From: a virus
IMG/VR virus record: IMGVR_UViG_3300028388_003475
Coordinates: 1-21,332 of that record
Reading direction: 5' to 3' (one strand)
Length of the DNA: 21,332 nucleotides
Shown piece after piece: positions 14,401-21,332 of the stretch. Within the stretch, counting starts at the first letter, position 1. Every line of letters starts with the position of its first letter. The notes beneath the pieces are model-generated. The model saw only the letters and a program-made list of their open reading frames with translations, ran no database searches and had not been told where the DNA came from. The translations under genes were made by a program, and so were the position numbers.

Positions 14401-14512
14401 AGATGGTGGCAGCCCGACGCAGGGTGTCAGCATTTCATCTATTTCGTGGGAATTCCAGGGCGTTCCCGGCGCGTTCAGAAACGACGGCAGAGGCGCCAGC
14501 TACGGGGGTTAG
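11426..14512 (+). CDS. Large tail-nozzle/DNA-stabilisation-like protein (1028 aa)
   Basis: The ATG at 11426 follows GGGAAG about 9 bases upstream. Residues about 26-50 (SGRPTFVKNGVFRREGSIDKRHGT) match the opening of podovirus tail nozzle or stabilisation proteins, which usually begin with a basic, Gly/Arg-containing 'R-x-G-x-x-x-x-R-x-G' run. The long middle is beta-rich with repeated strand pairs, as in a beta-propeller. Residues about 710-770 (LLDKTLFLKESAIYAVDGQG, GPYLIDGTIGCSNPDSI, FGLNIMFESLCGIYVI) are the most recognisable stretch. They correspond to the propeller blades of P22 gp10-like proteins. The end (FQGVPGAFRNDGRGASYGG) is Gly-rich. Its location after the adaptor fits a protein that closes the tail tip. 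At 1028 residues it is larger than P22 gp10, so extra domains may be inserted. Confidence 0.75.
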   Translation: MAFSRTTVVPQLLGQGMSAGETDPKLSGRPTFVKNGVFRREGSIDKRHGTSVANSSAGGDRLFSLLGVLYSFGQGVLYAQHIDDTNTAIDSNRIHLDVAATDYSSGTSERVAWSDAATCGSIAATVEIERVSISSYSTTIRTFISGTKTQLDSLVLFSGRPHASAFAKLFVKQTGANAEQIGVGYLDLGGSYPGVRLIDPTTGAIGSETLYSHAPAFSDWAWDVRALNISGGTSDEIVFAYVSANTDVTVATSSDYDTENGGSSYTNIARVSLCEWGDGYACVAYQDAPVSTAYQVTTYAARVAFSGGTSIGTPASAEATAADAVVNAGAVTCVAVSASNVDVIWSHDGLVADTYAKKTQIRRFSSAGTFPAAATTLSMVAHPAADAFYAQSKTLLPMAIGNSTERTLCIVDANSGGIEGTSLNEELLDVVDEFYTDAAVGTSYGVLPGTTESSRKSATGVYYMGATVESSFDGDTGSASVEIETDPPMPRVLELNGVAMFAGSVPRILSGERYDMYSPVNAPEIVSATAKGTGDALTSGITYKYQACYAYYDASGAILYGPMSRVYSVTPASTKDYDVEVLCHHVDQNQDSIDVLLFRSYEDTERSVLVASAQCSSTSATVTLTDSVNDSQIVAPGGFYTAAYTDGALSYAACPGHRVHGLSQGRYWAVPRSHESTRAWYSNTTRPGAQVSFYGGWIELPEHGGKVNGVVELLDKTLFLKESAIYAVDGQGPNALDEGQFVGPYLIDGTIGCSNPDSIAKFGLNIMFESLCGIYVITPGLELAPVGSDVKYYTDNATINTAITLPPTSEVVFFTSGAAMSDGEALVYSYRFNAWSVWDNHKCHSAAYTVNPNVSSADQPGSLYILDTDAGEIIRTLDGTYSDGGEWIELMVVGPWVARNQVGGYKRVLSAELLGQKVTDCTINMDIGYGYDDHFVEPHSRDLSDLENITWAGHLDGADAGATHARQAMLIKAWPKNTRCTACRVKIYDEMPDGGSPTQGVSISSISWEFQGVPGAFRNDGRGASYGG

Positions 14513-14514
14513 CT

Positions 14515-15291
14515 ATGCCCATGTACGGATATAAAGACAGCATGCGTGATGAGGCCGCACGGCTGTACGCTGCAAACAAGGACAAAAAGCGCTCATATGG
14601 GCGCGTCAACGCAGCACCGACAGCCGAGCCAATGCAGCCCACCGGCGGATCTGACATGCGATATGTCCCGCAGGAGGAAGCTCCTGGGTACGAGGGATGG
14701 GAGGACCCGTGGGCAAACTCGTCGGAGGAGCAGAACGCCGTCAGAGACTACTTGCACCAGAAGGCCACGGGAGCCGTCTCCGAGGCCATGCAGCAGTCCC
14801 GCAGAATGTCACAGGAGTACTCAAGCGGTCTAAGGTCGGCGCAGGCGTCAATACAGGGTGAGTTCAACCCGTACCTTGCCAGGCAGCTGGAGCGTCAGGC
14901 GTCTCAGGGCCTTCCTGCAAGGGATGCCAGGCTGACCGCACAGCAGGAGCAGCAGGTTGCAGCAGGACAGGAGCTTGACTTTGAGAGCCAAATGTCCGCA
15001 GCAAACGACAGATACCAGGAAGCCCTGCAAAGATGGGAAAAGACAGTCAATGAGTATAAGTTCTACTACAACGCATTTCTGGACCGCGCGCTGGCAGACA
15101 CAAAGAACAGAGAGCTTGCCCAGGAGAGGGCGCTGCAGCAGTTGGCACAGATGGGGCTAATGGAGCAGATGCGCGCCGAAAGGGCGGCGCTACAGGCCAG
15201 GGCAGAAGAGCGCAGGCAGACGTATCAGGCTTGGACTAACGTGATCCAGGGTATCGGTGCCGGCCTGAACGCTGCATCGGCGGGGGCATAG
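14515..15291 (+). CDS. Helical internal-virion/ejection-type protein (258 aa)
   Basis: The ATG at 14515, two bases after the previous stop, follows a GGGGG ribosome-binding site; another ATG two codons on (14521) is also possible. The first 65 residues are basic then Pro/Gly-rich and probably flexible. Residues about 72-240 are nearly all helical, rich in Gln, Ala, Glu and Arg (QQSRRMSQEYSSGLRSAQAS, LTAQQEQQVAAGQEL, AQERALQQLAQMGLMEQMRA, ERAALQARAEERRQ). The last 17 residues are a short hydrophobic Gly/Ala segment (NVIQGIGAGLNAASAGA). This layout is typical of podovirus proteins packaged in the head and ejected at infection, such as the smaller T7 and P22 internal proteins, though without detectable sequence identity. 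It leads a set of four such genes. The function is inferred from composition and position. Confidence 0.55.
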   Translation: MPMYGYKDSMRDEAARLYAANKDKKRSYGRVNAAPTAEPMQPTGGSDMRYVPQEEAPGYEGWEDPWANSSEEQNAVRDYLHQKATGAVSEAMQQSRRMSQEYSSGLRSAQASIQGEFNPYLARQLERQASQGLPARDARLTAQQEQQVAAGQELDFESQMSAANDRYQEALQRWEKTVNEYKFYYNAFLDRALADTKNRELAQERALQQLAQMGLMEQMRAERAALQARAEERRQTYQAWTNVIQGIGAGLNAASAGA

Positions 15292-15295
15292 CAAC

Positions 15296-16450
15296 ATGGA
15301 GCCTATCAGATACATAGAGGCTACAGACAACAAGGGACAAAGGCGGTACGTACCAGAGGGATCTATCGAGGATGGGCTTGGGCGATATGGGTGGGCTCCG
15401 GTCCCCGGATCGCCCGTCAAGACTATGGTCTTCGATAGGACCGGCAGGGGATACTTCTTCGTTCCAGAGGGCCAAGAGGCCAACTTTGACAGTGAGAAGT
15501 TTGGCGTCGCCGGAGTCGACAAGTTTGACGTACCGTACACAACGGCGAACGCAACCAAGGAGAGAAAGCAAGACATATCCGTCGCGCCGCTGCTATCGGC
15601 CCAGGGCTGGACGGTTGTTGGCTCGCCGCAGGTATCCGCTGAGGTATTTGGCGAGTCTTCCGATCCGGGCCAGGACGCGGATGTACAGTCCGCCATAGAG
15701 TCAGCGCAGGATTGGTCCTACGAAGAGGATCCCATGGTCGAAGAGGCCATGAAGACCGGCGCGATGTACCGCGAGAACCAGTCGGCCGCTCTGCAGCGCC
15801 TGGCACGTCTCACGCTCGGGTCTGACACCCAGGCAGAGCAGCAGGCGGTTGGAGCGCAGGCCAGCCTGGCTAGCGGGCTAGCGGGCATTGCCAACGATCC
15901 GCGCATACGCTCCGCAGCGATGGCGTACCAGCGTGCCTCTGGTGACATTGCAGGCAGGTCTGCCAGGGATGTTGTCGCAGAGAGGGCTGGACAGGTTCAG
16001 TCACTGCAGGCAGGAATTGGGTCAACTATAGAGTCTTCAAGGAATGCTAGCGATCTTGCAAGGGCTAGAGCCGCACAGCGGTATCAGGCGTGGCTACAGA
16101 ACGAGCAAAGGATAAGGGACCTAAAGGGGCTCGCCTCGGACCTAAACCAGGCAAGGGCCGCTGGGTCGATAAGCAACGCTCAGGTGCAAGACGCAGTTGA
16201 TGCGGCAATGCTTCAGCCGATCAGCTCTCCGGACTACTCGCAGCAGATCATGGCTGCTGGTGCCGGGGCCGTTGGTGCTGGCCTATCCATTGGCGCAGAC
16301 CTGTACGAGAAGTACAGGAAGCCAAGGATCGGGATCGTGACCGGCGGACCGTCCATAACGCCCGCGCCAGCCGCGTCTGCGCCCGGAGATTACAGCGGTG
16401 CTGTTGACGCCTGGAGACAGCAGTTTGGAACTGGAAATAGGGTGGCATAA
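15296..16450 (+). CDS. Helical internal-virion/ejection-type protein (384 aa)
   Basis: The ATG at 15296 follows a GGGGG run about 10 bases upstream. Residues about 1-110 form a small mixed domain (EPIRYIEATDNKGQRRYVPE, KTMVFDRTGRGYFFVPEG). Residues about 125-300 are a long Ala/Gln/Arg-rich helical region (AAMAYQRASGDIAGRSARDV, ARARAAQRYQAWLQNEQRIR). Residues about 316-335 (QQIMAAGAGAVGAGLSIGAD) are a hydrophobic Gly/Ala segment that could enter a membrane. The tail is Pro/Gly/Ala-rich. The order of helical body then hydrophobic segment repeats that of the previous gene product, though no clear sequence identity is seen. The TAA overlaps the next ATG as TAATG. It is probably part of the ejected protein set; the exact role is unknown. 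Confidence 0.55.
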   Translation: MEPIRYIEATDNKGQRRYVPEGSIEDGLGRYGWAPVPGSPVKTMVFDRTGRGYFFVPEGQEANFDSEKFGVAGVDKFDVPYTTANATKERKQDISVAPLLSAQGWTVVGSPQVSAEVFGESSDPGQDADVQSAIESAQDWSYEEDPMVEEAMKTGAMYRENQSAALQRLARLTLGSDTQAEQQAVGAQASLASGLAGIANDPRIRSAAMAYQRASGDIAGRSARDVVAERAGQVQSLQAGIGSTIESSRNASDLARARAAQRYQAWLQNEQRIRDLKGLASDLNQARAAGSISNAQVQDAVDAAMLQPISSPDYSQQIMAAGAGAVGAGLSIGADLYEKYRKPRIGIVTGGPSITPAPAASAPGDYSGAVDAWRQQFGTGNRVA

Positions 16451-19008
16451 TGGCAAACGGCGCAGGCTGGCTCAGCCAGCAGCAGATCAACGACATATTC
16501 ACCCGCGAGTACACGAGGGCGAAGCAGTCCGGCTTGCAGGGCAACGATGCGTTCTATGCGGCTGCTCGCATGGTCAAGGCGTCCATGCCACAGGATCAAT
16601 GGTTTGCAAACCAGGACAAGGCCCGCAACGTTTACGAGCTGACCGGCCCAGTCGGGGACTTCACGATGGAGCCGCAGCAGACCATTCACGACCCGTCGAA
16701 GCTCTCTGACCCTGCGGCCGATCCGGTGCAGCAGCCGCCGGTCGCAGGGTCAGAGACGTACCAGGGCGACCCCATTGGTAGGGCGATGATGGCCGCGCCG
16801 CAACAGGAACCGGACCAGGTTGCGCCGCCGGCGCAGCAGGCCGCACCGCAGCCACAGCCGGCCCCACAGCCGCCAAGGAGTCCGGCAGTGGTTCCCGTGC
16901 CACCGCCAGCGCCTGGAGGCGCAGGCGTAGAGCTAGAGCTTGGGGAGCCGCAGATTATTCGTCCTGTGGAGGCTGCGCCGCAGACAGACGCCGAACCTTT
17001 GACGCCGTCTGTGGACGTGCCTGGCCAACAATACGATCTTGAGCTTGGCGAGCCGTCGGTTAGGCAGGGCGGGGCAGGTGGCGTTGAGCGGATCGAGCCA
17101 CCGGCAAACGCGCTTGCCAGGTCCGGAAACAGAATGGACACCTGGGAGTGGCTTGACACGGACGAGGGGCAGCAGACTGTTGCATACCTCAAGAACATGA
17201 GGTCCAGGTCAAAGAGGCCATCCGGTCAGAACGTCACCCCGAACATGATCGCCAACGCCAAGGGATACGCAGAGGAGGCGGGCGTCCCTGCAGATGCGTT
17301 GCTTGCCATCGCGCTGATCGAGTCAGACCAGGTCGGAAGGGACCCAAAGAGCATCAAGTTCAACCCGTCGATGCTTGCCGACAGCGGGATCTCATACAGT
17401 CCATATGGGCTGAACGCATACTACCAGGGGCTGCCGAAGAACGTAAACCCGTTTTCGATTGGGTGGTTCACCCGCGAGGCCGCTCAGCTTCTTTCAAGGC
17501 ACGCCGCCAGGACCGGCGGAAATATCGAAGAAGCGATTATGCGCTGGAATCGCGGGTCCAAAAAGCGCAGGGCGGCAATAGGTCCAGCGCTTGAAACGGC
17601 CAGAAAGCTGCTAGACGAATACAAGAACGTCCAGCCGGCCAGGGAGCCAATCGCCGCCGTTGGCGGAAGCCCGGAGCCAGGCAGGGGGAACATCTACACC
17701 GAGAATCCCGGAGTAGACATCGAGGGAAGGCTTGGCGGCGGCTTTGCCGGCAAGTTTGCCAGCACTGTTACATCTGCCCTTGGCGAAAGCACGGGAACCA
17801 TACAGAGGCAGTACGCCGAGCCCGGTGCAGCTGTTGGCGGAGGGGCAAGGGCAGAGGGAATCTCAGAGGAAGAGTACCAGAGAGCCCTTTCAGACGCGCA
17901 GGGGGAGGTGCAGAGAGCTGGAGCTGCGCAGCCTGGCGCGCAGGACACGGGGTTGGCCGGCGGGGCGGGCCCGTTCGACCCCCTGTTTGATAAGCTGAAT
18001 AGACTGACCGCGGACCTGGATAGGCAGCTTATTGGCGCTGAGAGGAAGTATGGCGCGCGTCGACGGGGCCTTGAGGGTGAAATCGCTGGTCAGGAGTCAA
18101 AGGTCCGCTCGCTAATAGACAAATACTCGTCGCAAAAGGTGGACCCACGCAGGTATTTCAAGAACCAGTCCCTTGGCGCTGGCATTATGCGCGCCGTAGG
18201 TGCAATGATGGGAGCGCTTGCCAACGGCTTGTCCGGCGGAAGAATCCCAAACGTTGCGCTGCAGAGGATAGAGCAGGGAATCGACAGAGACATCAGGCTG
18301 CAGCTTGAGGAGATCAAGCGCGCCGGTGCCAGAGCCGACCTAGAGGGAAACCTGCTTTCAAAGATGTACAAAGAGCTTGGGTCGGTCGAACCTGCAATGC
18401 TTGCCACAAAGCGGGTCATGCTCGACGCATTTAGGTCCAGGGCGCAGGCACTGATGACCAGCGGAAAGATCGTCGGGGACACGATCAGGGCAAGGGCAAA
18501 GGCCGCGGCCAAGGACAAGGGCGGAGACGTACCTCCAAAGGACATAAGGAAGCCGATAGAGGACGGCATCGACACGCTCCGCGGCATGACGTACCTCAAA
18601 AGGTTCATTGCGAACGGCGGGTACAAGTTCCTTGGGGAGCTTAAGCGGAGGGTTGGCTTTGAAAACAGAGAGGCTGCCGCCAAGGCGCTGATCGACACGA
18701 TAGGCTTTCAGCGATGGAAGGCGCTGACAGGCGATGTTAGGGCTGAGCAGGACGTCAAAAACTCTGTGAAGGCCATCATGCCAGGGCTGCTCGGTCTATT
18801 CACAGACGGGGAGAAAGCCATCTACAACAGAATCAATGCCCTACAGGGCGAAACGGCCATGCAGACCAAGAACCGCCTGATAAGGGCCAGCAAGTGGGGG
18901 AGCCAATACGATATCTCGCCGCTTGTAGAGGACTACAACGACTGGCTGCAGCTTGCCAGGGACCAGTCCTACAAGTCAAAGGGCGCAACGGGGGTTAAGG
19001 TGCGATAA
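16450..19008 (+). CDS. Internal-virion protein with a lytic-transglycosylase-like domain (852 aa)
   Basis: The ATG at 16450 overlaps the previous stop as TAATG. Residues about 1-75 are a helical domain. Residues about 76-225 are Pro/Gln/Ala-rich and disordered, with an (E)LELGEP motif twice (about 161 and 197). Residues about 260-395 look like a lysozyme-fold transglycosylase. GVPADALLAIALIESDQ places E291 as the likely catalytic acid. SPYGLNAYYQ follows, then AIMRWNRGSKKRRAAIGPAL in the place of the usual 'A-x-x-x-Y-N-x-G' element. Residues about 500-852 are helical, with a hydrophobic segment at about 574-598 (SLGAGIMRAVGAMMGALANG) and a basic helix after it. Enzymatic motifs inside a large helical structural protein fit an ejected protein that cuts peptidoglycan. 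The motifs are partial, so the activity could be lost. Confidence 0.7.
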   Translation: MANGAGWLSQQQINDIFTREYTRAKQSGLQGNDAFYAAARMVKASMPQDQWFANQDKARNVYELTGPVGDFTMEPQQTIHDPSKLSDPAADPVQQPPVAGSETYQGDPIGRAMMAAPQQEPDQVAPPAQQAAPQPQPAPQPPRSPAVVPVPPPAPGGAGVELELGEPQIIRPVEAAPQTDAEPLTPSVDVPGQQYDLELGEPSVRQGGAGGVERIEPPANALARSGNRMDTWEWLDTDEGQQTVAYLKNMRSRSKRPSGQNVTPNMIANAKGYAEEAGVPADALLAIALIESDQVGRDPKSIKFNPSMLADSGISYSPYGLNAYYQGLPKNVNPFSIGWFTREAAQLLSRHAARTGGNIEEAIMRWNRGSKKRRAAIGPALETARKLLDEYKNVQPAREPIAAVGGSPEPGRGNIYTENPGVDIEGRLGGGFAGKFASTVTSALGESTGTIQRQYAEPGAAVGGGARAEGISEEEYQRALSDAQGEVQRAGAAQPGAQDTGLAGGAGPFDPLFDKLNRLTADLDRQLIGAERKYGARRRGLEGEIAGQESKVRSLIDKYSSQKVDPRRYFKNQSLGAGIMRAVGAMMGALANGLSGGRIPNVALQRIEQGIDRDIRLQLEEIKRAGARADLEGNLLSKMYKELGSVEPAMLATKRVMLDAFRSRAQALMTSGKIVGDTIRARAKAAAKDKGGDVPPKDIRKPIEDGIDTLRGMTYLKRFIANGGYKFLGELKRRVGFENREAAAKALIDTIGFQRWKALTGDVRAEQDVKNSVKAIMPGLLGLFTDGEKAIYNRINALQGETAMQTKNRLIRASKWGSQYDISPLVEDYNDWLQLARDQSYKSKGATGVKVR

Positions 19009-20846
19009 TGGCGGAAGCCCTGCCAAAGCTCACCAGGGGAGCCAAGGGTCAGTACTGGACGGTAAACCCGGAGAGCGGGGAGCTGTTTGCGTCTGACCGC
19101 GAAAACGCTATTAGGCAGATAGCTGCCGGATACTCCCCGGCCACACCGGATCAGGTGAACGCCGCAGAGCGCGAGCTATCTATGCGGGAGGAGTTCAAGG
19201 GCTTTGCCGGCGGGGCGGAAGCCACGGCCCTTGGCGCCATCCGGGAGGGCGTCCCCATGGTTGGGGATGACATCCTGGAGGGGCTCGGATACAGCGAGGA
19301 GGAGCAGAGGGCCGCTATCGCGGAGAGGCCGATCCTGTCAAAGGTCGGCGGGGCCGCTGGTGTCATTGGCTCAACCATCGCTGGGGGATACGCCCTGAAG
19401 GCTGCAGGTGCTGCTGCGTCCGCTGGCAAGTTTGGACAGTCAATAGAAAGGCTCGCCCAGGCCGCCCGTGCCAGCCGTGGGGCCCGCGCAGCTGCCACCA
19501 TAGGCGAGGGCGCCATAATGGGTGCGGCGGGCGCAGCGGGCGCCTCAGAGACTCTCAGGATTGAGTCCGGCGTGGCAGAGTCCGACAGGGACTGGGACCA
19601 GCTAAAAAACGACGTGATTGTCTCGTCTGTGTTCGGGTCCGTCCTGTCTATGGTTGGGCTCATGGGTAGCTCTGCCGTTGGCGCCGTGGCAAGAAAGGCA
19701 GGAATATCAAGGGCGGCAAAGACGTCTGACGACTTCGTGTCAGCCATGAACAAGGAGCTGGCCGGTGTTGACGACGTGGCCCTGCGGTCAGAGATGCGCG
19801 AGGGGTATCTGTCCTTTAGGCAAAATCTGCGCCAAATGTCAGACGAAGATCTGGCGTCGATAGCCGAGAGGGCGTCCGCCAGGGGCAAACCCGTCGATGC
19901 CACCGCGGACACGGTAATTGCCGCTGCGGCAATCGACGACGTATCCGCCGCAGCGGTTGCCGCCGAGGTATCCATGCGAGAGGCCCAGCGCCGAATCGGG
20001 GACCTGGCGGGCAGGATCGGCGCCGCCGCAGCCGCTGGAGCTGTGCATCCCATGTTCGGGTTTGGCCTTGTGATCGCCGGGCGAGGTGCCGGAGGGATAC
20101 TGGGGGCGGCAGCAAGAGGCGCAGGCAGGGGGCTTGCCAGGCCGGTTCTGGGCGACGCTATAGGCTCCGTAGGAAGGGCAGCCGTGTCCCCGTTGGTATC
20201 CGCTGCCGCGTCTGCCGCGGCCCGCAAGGGGGCGGCCCATATTGCCAGGTCAATGAGGCTTGGCTCCATAGCTGCAGCGTCCAGGTACAGCATCAGCGCC
20301 ATAGACGAAAGCAACTTCAGGGCATTCAGGGACGCTATCGACTATGCCCCCGACGCAGAGTCAAGAATGGCAACGCTGTTGGATTCTGGAGTTGACCAGG
20401 ACACCGCAGCCGCTGTAGTGTCAAATCAGACGGTTATGCTCGGCATGCTGGACAAGGCAATCCCGAAAACATCAAACCCTTCGCCTCCCGAGCTTGCGCG
20501 AGCCAACCGCTACCTTGACTCGATAATGCGTCCTGACAAGGTGTTAAAGAGGATGGCAGACCTTGACCTAACCGCCGAGGATGCCGAGGTGATCGCTAGG
20601 CAGGACCCGGACGCAATCGCATGGGTTCAACAACTTGTTGAGACGGCAAGGTCTGACGGTGGGGCTGCAAGATTTACGCCAAAGCAGCGGGCCCAGCAGG
20701 ACCTGCTACTTGGCCAGGCGATGGGGGTGTCTGGTGCGGCCATACAGGCCGAGTACGAGAGGATGAGAAACATGAAACCAAAGCGCGGGCACGTGCTTAA
20801 CGTCAGCAAGCAACATGGGACGAGAATGCAAACGCTGGAGGCTTAG
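19008..20846 (+). CDS. Ala/Gly-rich membrane-active ejection-type protein (612 aa)
   Basis: The ATG at 19008 overlaps the previous stop as TAATG. After about 65 mixed residues the protein is strongly Ala/Gly-rich. Hydrophobic stretches lie at about 113-140 (GGAAGVIGSTIAGGYALKAA), 168-180, 202-228 (VIVSSVFGSVLSMVGLMGSS) and 336-372 (IGAAAAAGAVHPMFGFGLVI, then AGRGAGGILGAAARG). They alternate with Arg/Lys/Asp-rich helices. This amphipathic, multi-segment layout suits a large ejected protein that forms part of a channel across the cell envelope. The C-terminal 200 residues are helical and charged, with no recognised enzyme motif. The long complementary-strand frame across this gene is a composition artefact. 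The role is inferred from architecture and from following the transglycosylase-like gene. Confidence 0.55.
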   Translation: MAEALPKLTRGAKGQYWTVNPESGELFASDRENAIRQIAAGYSPATPDQVNAAERELSMREEFKGFAGGAEATALGAIREGVPMVGDDILEGLGYSEEEQRAAIAERPILSKVGGAAGVIGSTIAGGYALKAAGAAASAGKFGQSIERLAQAARASRGARAAATIGEGAIMGAAGAAGASETLRIESGVAESDRDWDQLKNDVIVSSVFGSVLSMVGLMGSSAVGAVARKAGISRAAKTSDDFVSAMNKELAGVDDVALRSEMREGYLSFRQNLRQMSDEDLASIAERASARGKPVDATADTVIAAAAIDDVSAAAVAAEVSMREAQRRIGDLAGRIGAAAAAGAVHPMFGFGLVIAGRGAGGILGAAARGAGRGLARPVLGDAIGSVGRAAVSPLVSAAASAAARKGAAHIARSMRLGSIAAASRYSISAIDESNFRAFRDAIDYAPDAESRMATLLDSGVDQDTAAAVVSNQTVMLGMLDKAIPKTSNPSPPELARANRYLDSIMRPDKVLKRMADLDLTAEDAEVIARQDPDAIAWVQQLVETARSDGGAARFTPKQRAQQDLLLGQAMGVSGAAIQAEYERMRNMKPKRGHVLNVSKQHGTRMQTLEA

Positions 20847-20849
20847 AAG

Positions 20850-21185
20850 ATGGGAATCCTAAACAGAGAGCAGGCGCAGGGCGTAAACAACAGCGTTGTT
20901 GCCCATGTGTTCGGAGCGCCGGTCAAGTCGTCAGACTCTTCGCAGGCGGTAACCACGTCTGCGTCTTCGGTGACGCTGACCGAGGGCAAGGTCTACCTGG
21001 TAACCGGGAACGTTGCCTTCTACATGTACTTTGGTGTCACGGGTGGCGATGCAGCCACGGCGGATAACGCGGCGTACGTGCCAGCGGATACCCCGCAGGT
21101 GTTCCGTGTTCCGTTCGACTTGCCGGAGCTTCACCTGCTCGGATCTGAGTCCGGAACTGTGTGGGTCAACGAGATGAACGTCTAA
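20850..21185 (+). CDS. Small beta-rich structural protein of unknown role (111 aa)
   Basis: The ATG at 20850 follows GGAGG (20837-20841) and AGAAG. The N-terminal 35 residues look extended (GVNNSVVAHVFGAPVKSSDS). The rest consists of strands: SSVTLTEGKVYLVTGNVAFY, MYFGVTG, AAYVPADTPQVFRVPFDLPE and LLGSESGTVWVNEMNV. The pattern of a strand, an 'x-Y-L-V-x-x-x-x-x-F-Y-x-x-F-G' core, then an acidic loop and 'Y-V-P-A-x-x-P-x-x-F-x-V' is familiar from small phage virion-associated proteins that resemble a single beta-sandwich unit. Probably a minor tail or head-surface component. The gene lies after the ejection-type set and before a truncated gene. Confidence 0.6.
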   Translation: MGILNREQAQGVNNSVVAHVFGAPVKSSDSSQAVTTSASSVTLTEGKVYLVTGNVAFYMYFGVTGGDAATADNAAYVPADTPQVFRVPFDLPELHLLGSESGTVWVNEMNV

Positions 21186-21203
21186 CACCGGGGGGGGCAC
21201 TCC

Positions 21204-21332
21204 ATGCCGAGGGACCTATACCGCAGGGCCTACGCCAGGGGACAGACGCTGCTGTCGCTTCCAATGGACAGCTCCGGCCTGTCCAACCTTGACCAAAGCC
21301 TAACCATCAACGGGCAGACGGTGAGCCCTACC
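21204..21332 (+). CDS. N-terminal part of an unknown protein (partial)
   Basis: The ATG at 21204 follows a run of eight G (21190-21197), which can serve as a ribosome-binding site, 6 bases upstream. The frame stays open to the window end, giving 43 residues that start MPRDLYRRAYARGQTLLSLP and continue SNLDQSLTINGQTVS. The opening is basic and tyrosine-containing; the rest looks mixed. It is the next gene in the structural block. Too little is present to name it. Confidence 0.6.
   Translation, partial: MPRDLYRRAYARGQTLLSLPMDSSGLSNLDQSLTINGQTVSPT

Noticed and set aside
15870-15885. Tandem CTAGCGGG repeat
   Set aside because: Two 8-base units that simply encode an Ala/Ser/Gly-rich stretch (LASGLAG) within a gene; expected by chance in such composition.
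19151-20314. A 387-codon open frame on the complementary strand across the Ala/Gly-rich gene
   Set aside because: Its product is a low-complexity Ala/Ser/Pro shadow of the opposite gene and has no domain. All other genes are on the + strand, and the + strand frame has a TAATG-coupled start.
1-21332. Alternative genetic code or stop-codon reassignment
   Set aside because: TAA, TAG and TGA each end well-supported genes at sensible places, and no gene needs read-through.

Overview
This window is a near-complete virion-morphogenesis block from a tailed double-stranded DNA bacteriophage. Every supported gene lies on the + strand. Genes are tightly packed, often joined by ATGA or TAATG stop/start overlaps, and no stretch longer than 300 bases lacks a gene. 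The gene order and tail proteins suggest a podovirus-like, short-tailed phage: terminase, portal, scaffold, capsid, adaptor, tail nozzle, then a run of helical ejection-type proteins, with no tape measure, tail tube or tail sheath gene. The DNA looks G+C-rich and uses AGG freely for arginine. TAA, TAG and TGA all act as stops, so the code is standard. The host cannot be named. The ejection-type proteins, one with a lytic-transglycosylase-like domain, would suit a Gram-negative host, but that is inference. No integrase, tRNA, CRISPR array or insertion sequence was seen.

Layout. 1-418: the end of an unknown gene and a small phage protein. 428-466: a candidate extended -10 promoter whose predicted start falls on the ATG of the next gene, with a 7-bp inverted repeat around it. 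464-3708: packaging region with a probable small terminase, an unknown protein, a Cys-rich mini-protein, a GNAT acetyltransferase, a small basic protein and the large terminase. 3718-7857: portal, scaffold and major capsid protein, followed by a hairpin that may be a terminator. 7927-9511: putative decoration protein, a 14-codon micro-ORF, a small Lys-rich protein and a mosaic beta-rich putative head fibre or decoration protein. 9527-10377: a short chimeric gene followed by the head-tail adaptor from which its front half is copied. 10377-14512: a fibre or lectin-like protein and a large tail-nozzle-like protein. 14515-20846: four consecutive Ala/Gly-rich, helical ejection-type proteins. 20850-21332: a small beta-rich protein and the start of another gene.

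How it fits together. The terminases would drive DNA through the portal into a capsid built on the scaffold. The decoration-like proteins would coat the shell, and the adaptor and nozzle would close the portal vertex. The helical proteins would be packaged and released at infection to cross the envelope, with the lytic domain opening the peptidoglycan.

The most unusual feature is the chimeric gene at 9527-9736. Its first 40 codons are a diverged copy of the adaptor's N-terminus, and its next 13 codons copy the C-terminus of the small Lys-rich protein encoded about 1.2 kb upstream. The leaderless promoter candidate at 428-466 and the micro-ORF at 8289-8333 also deserve checking.
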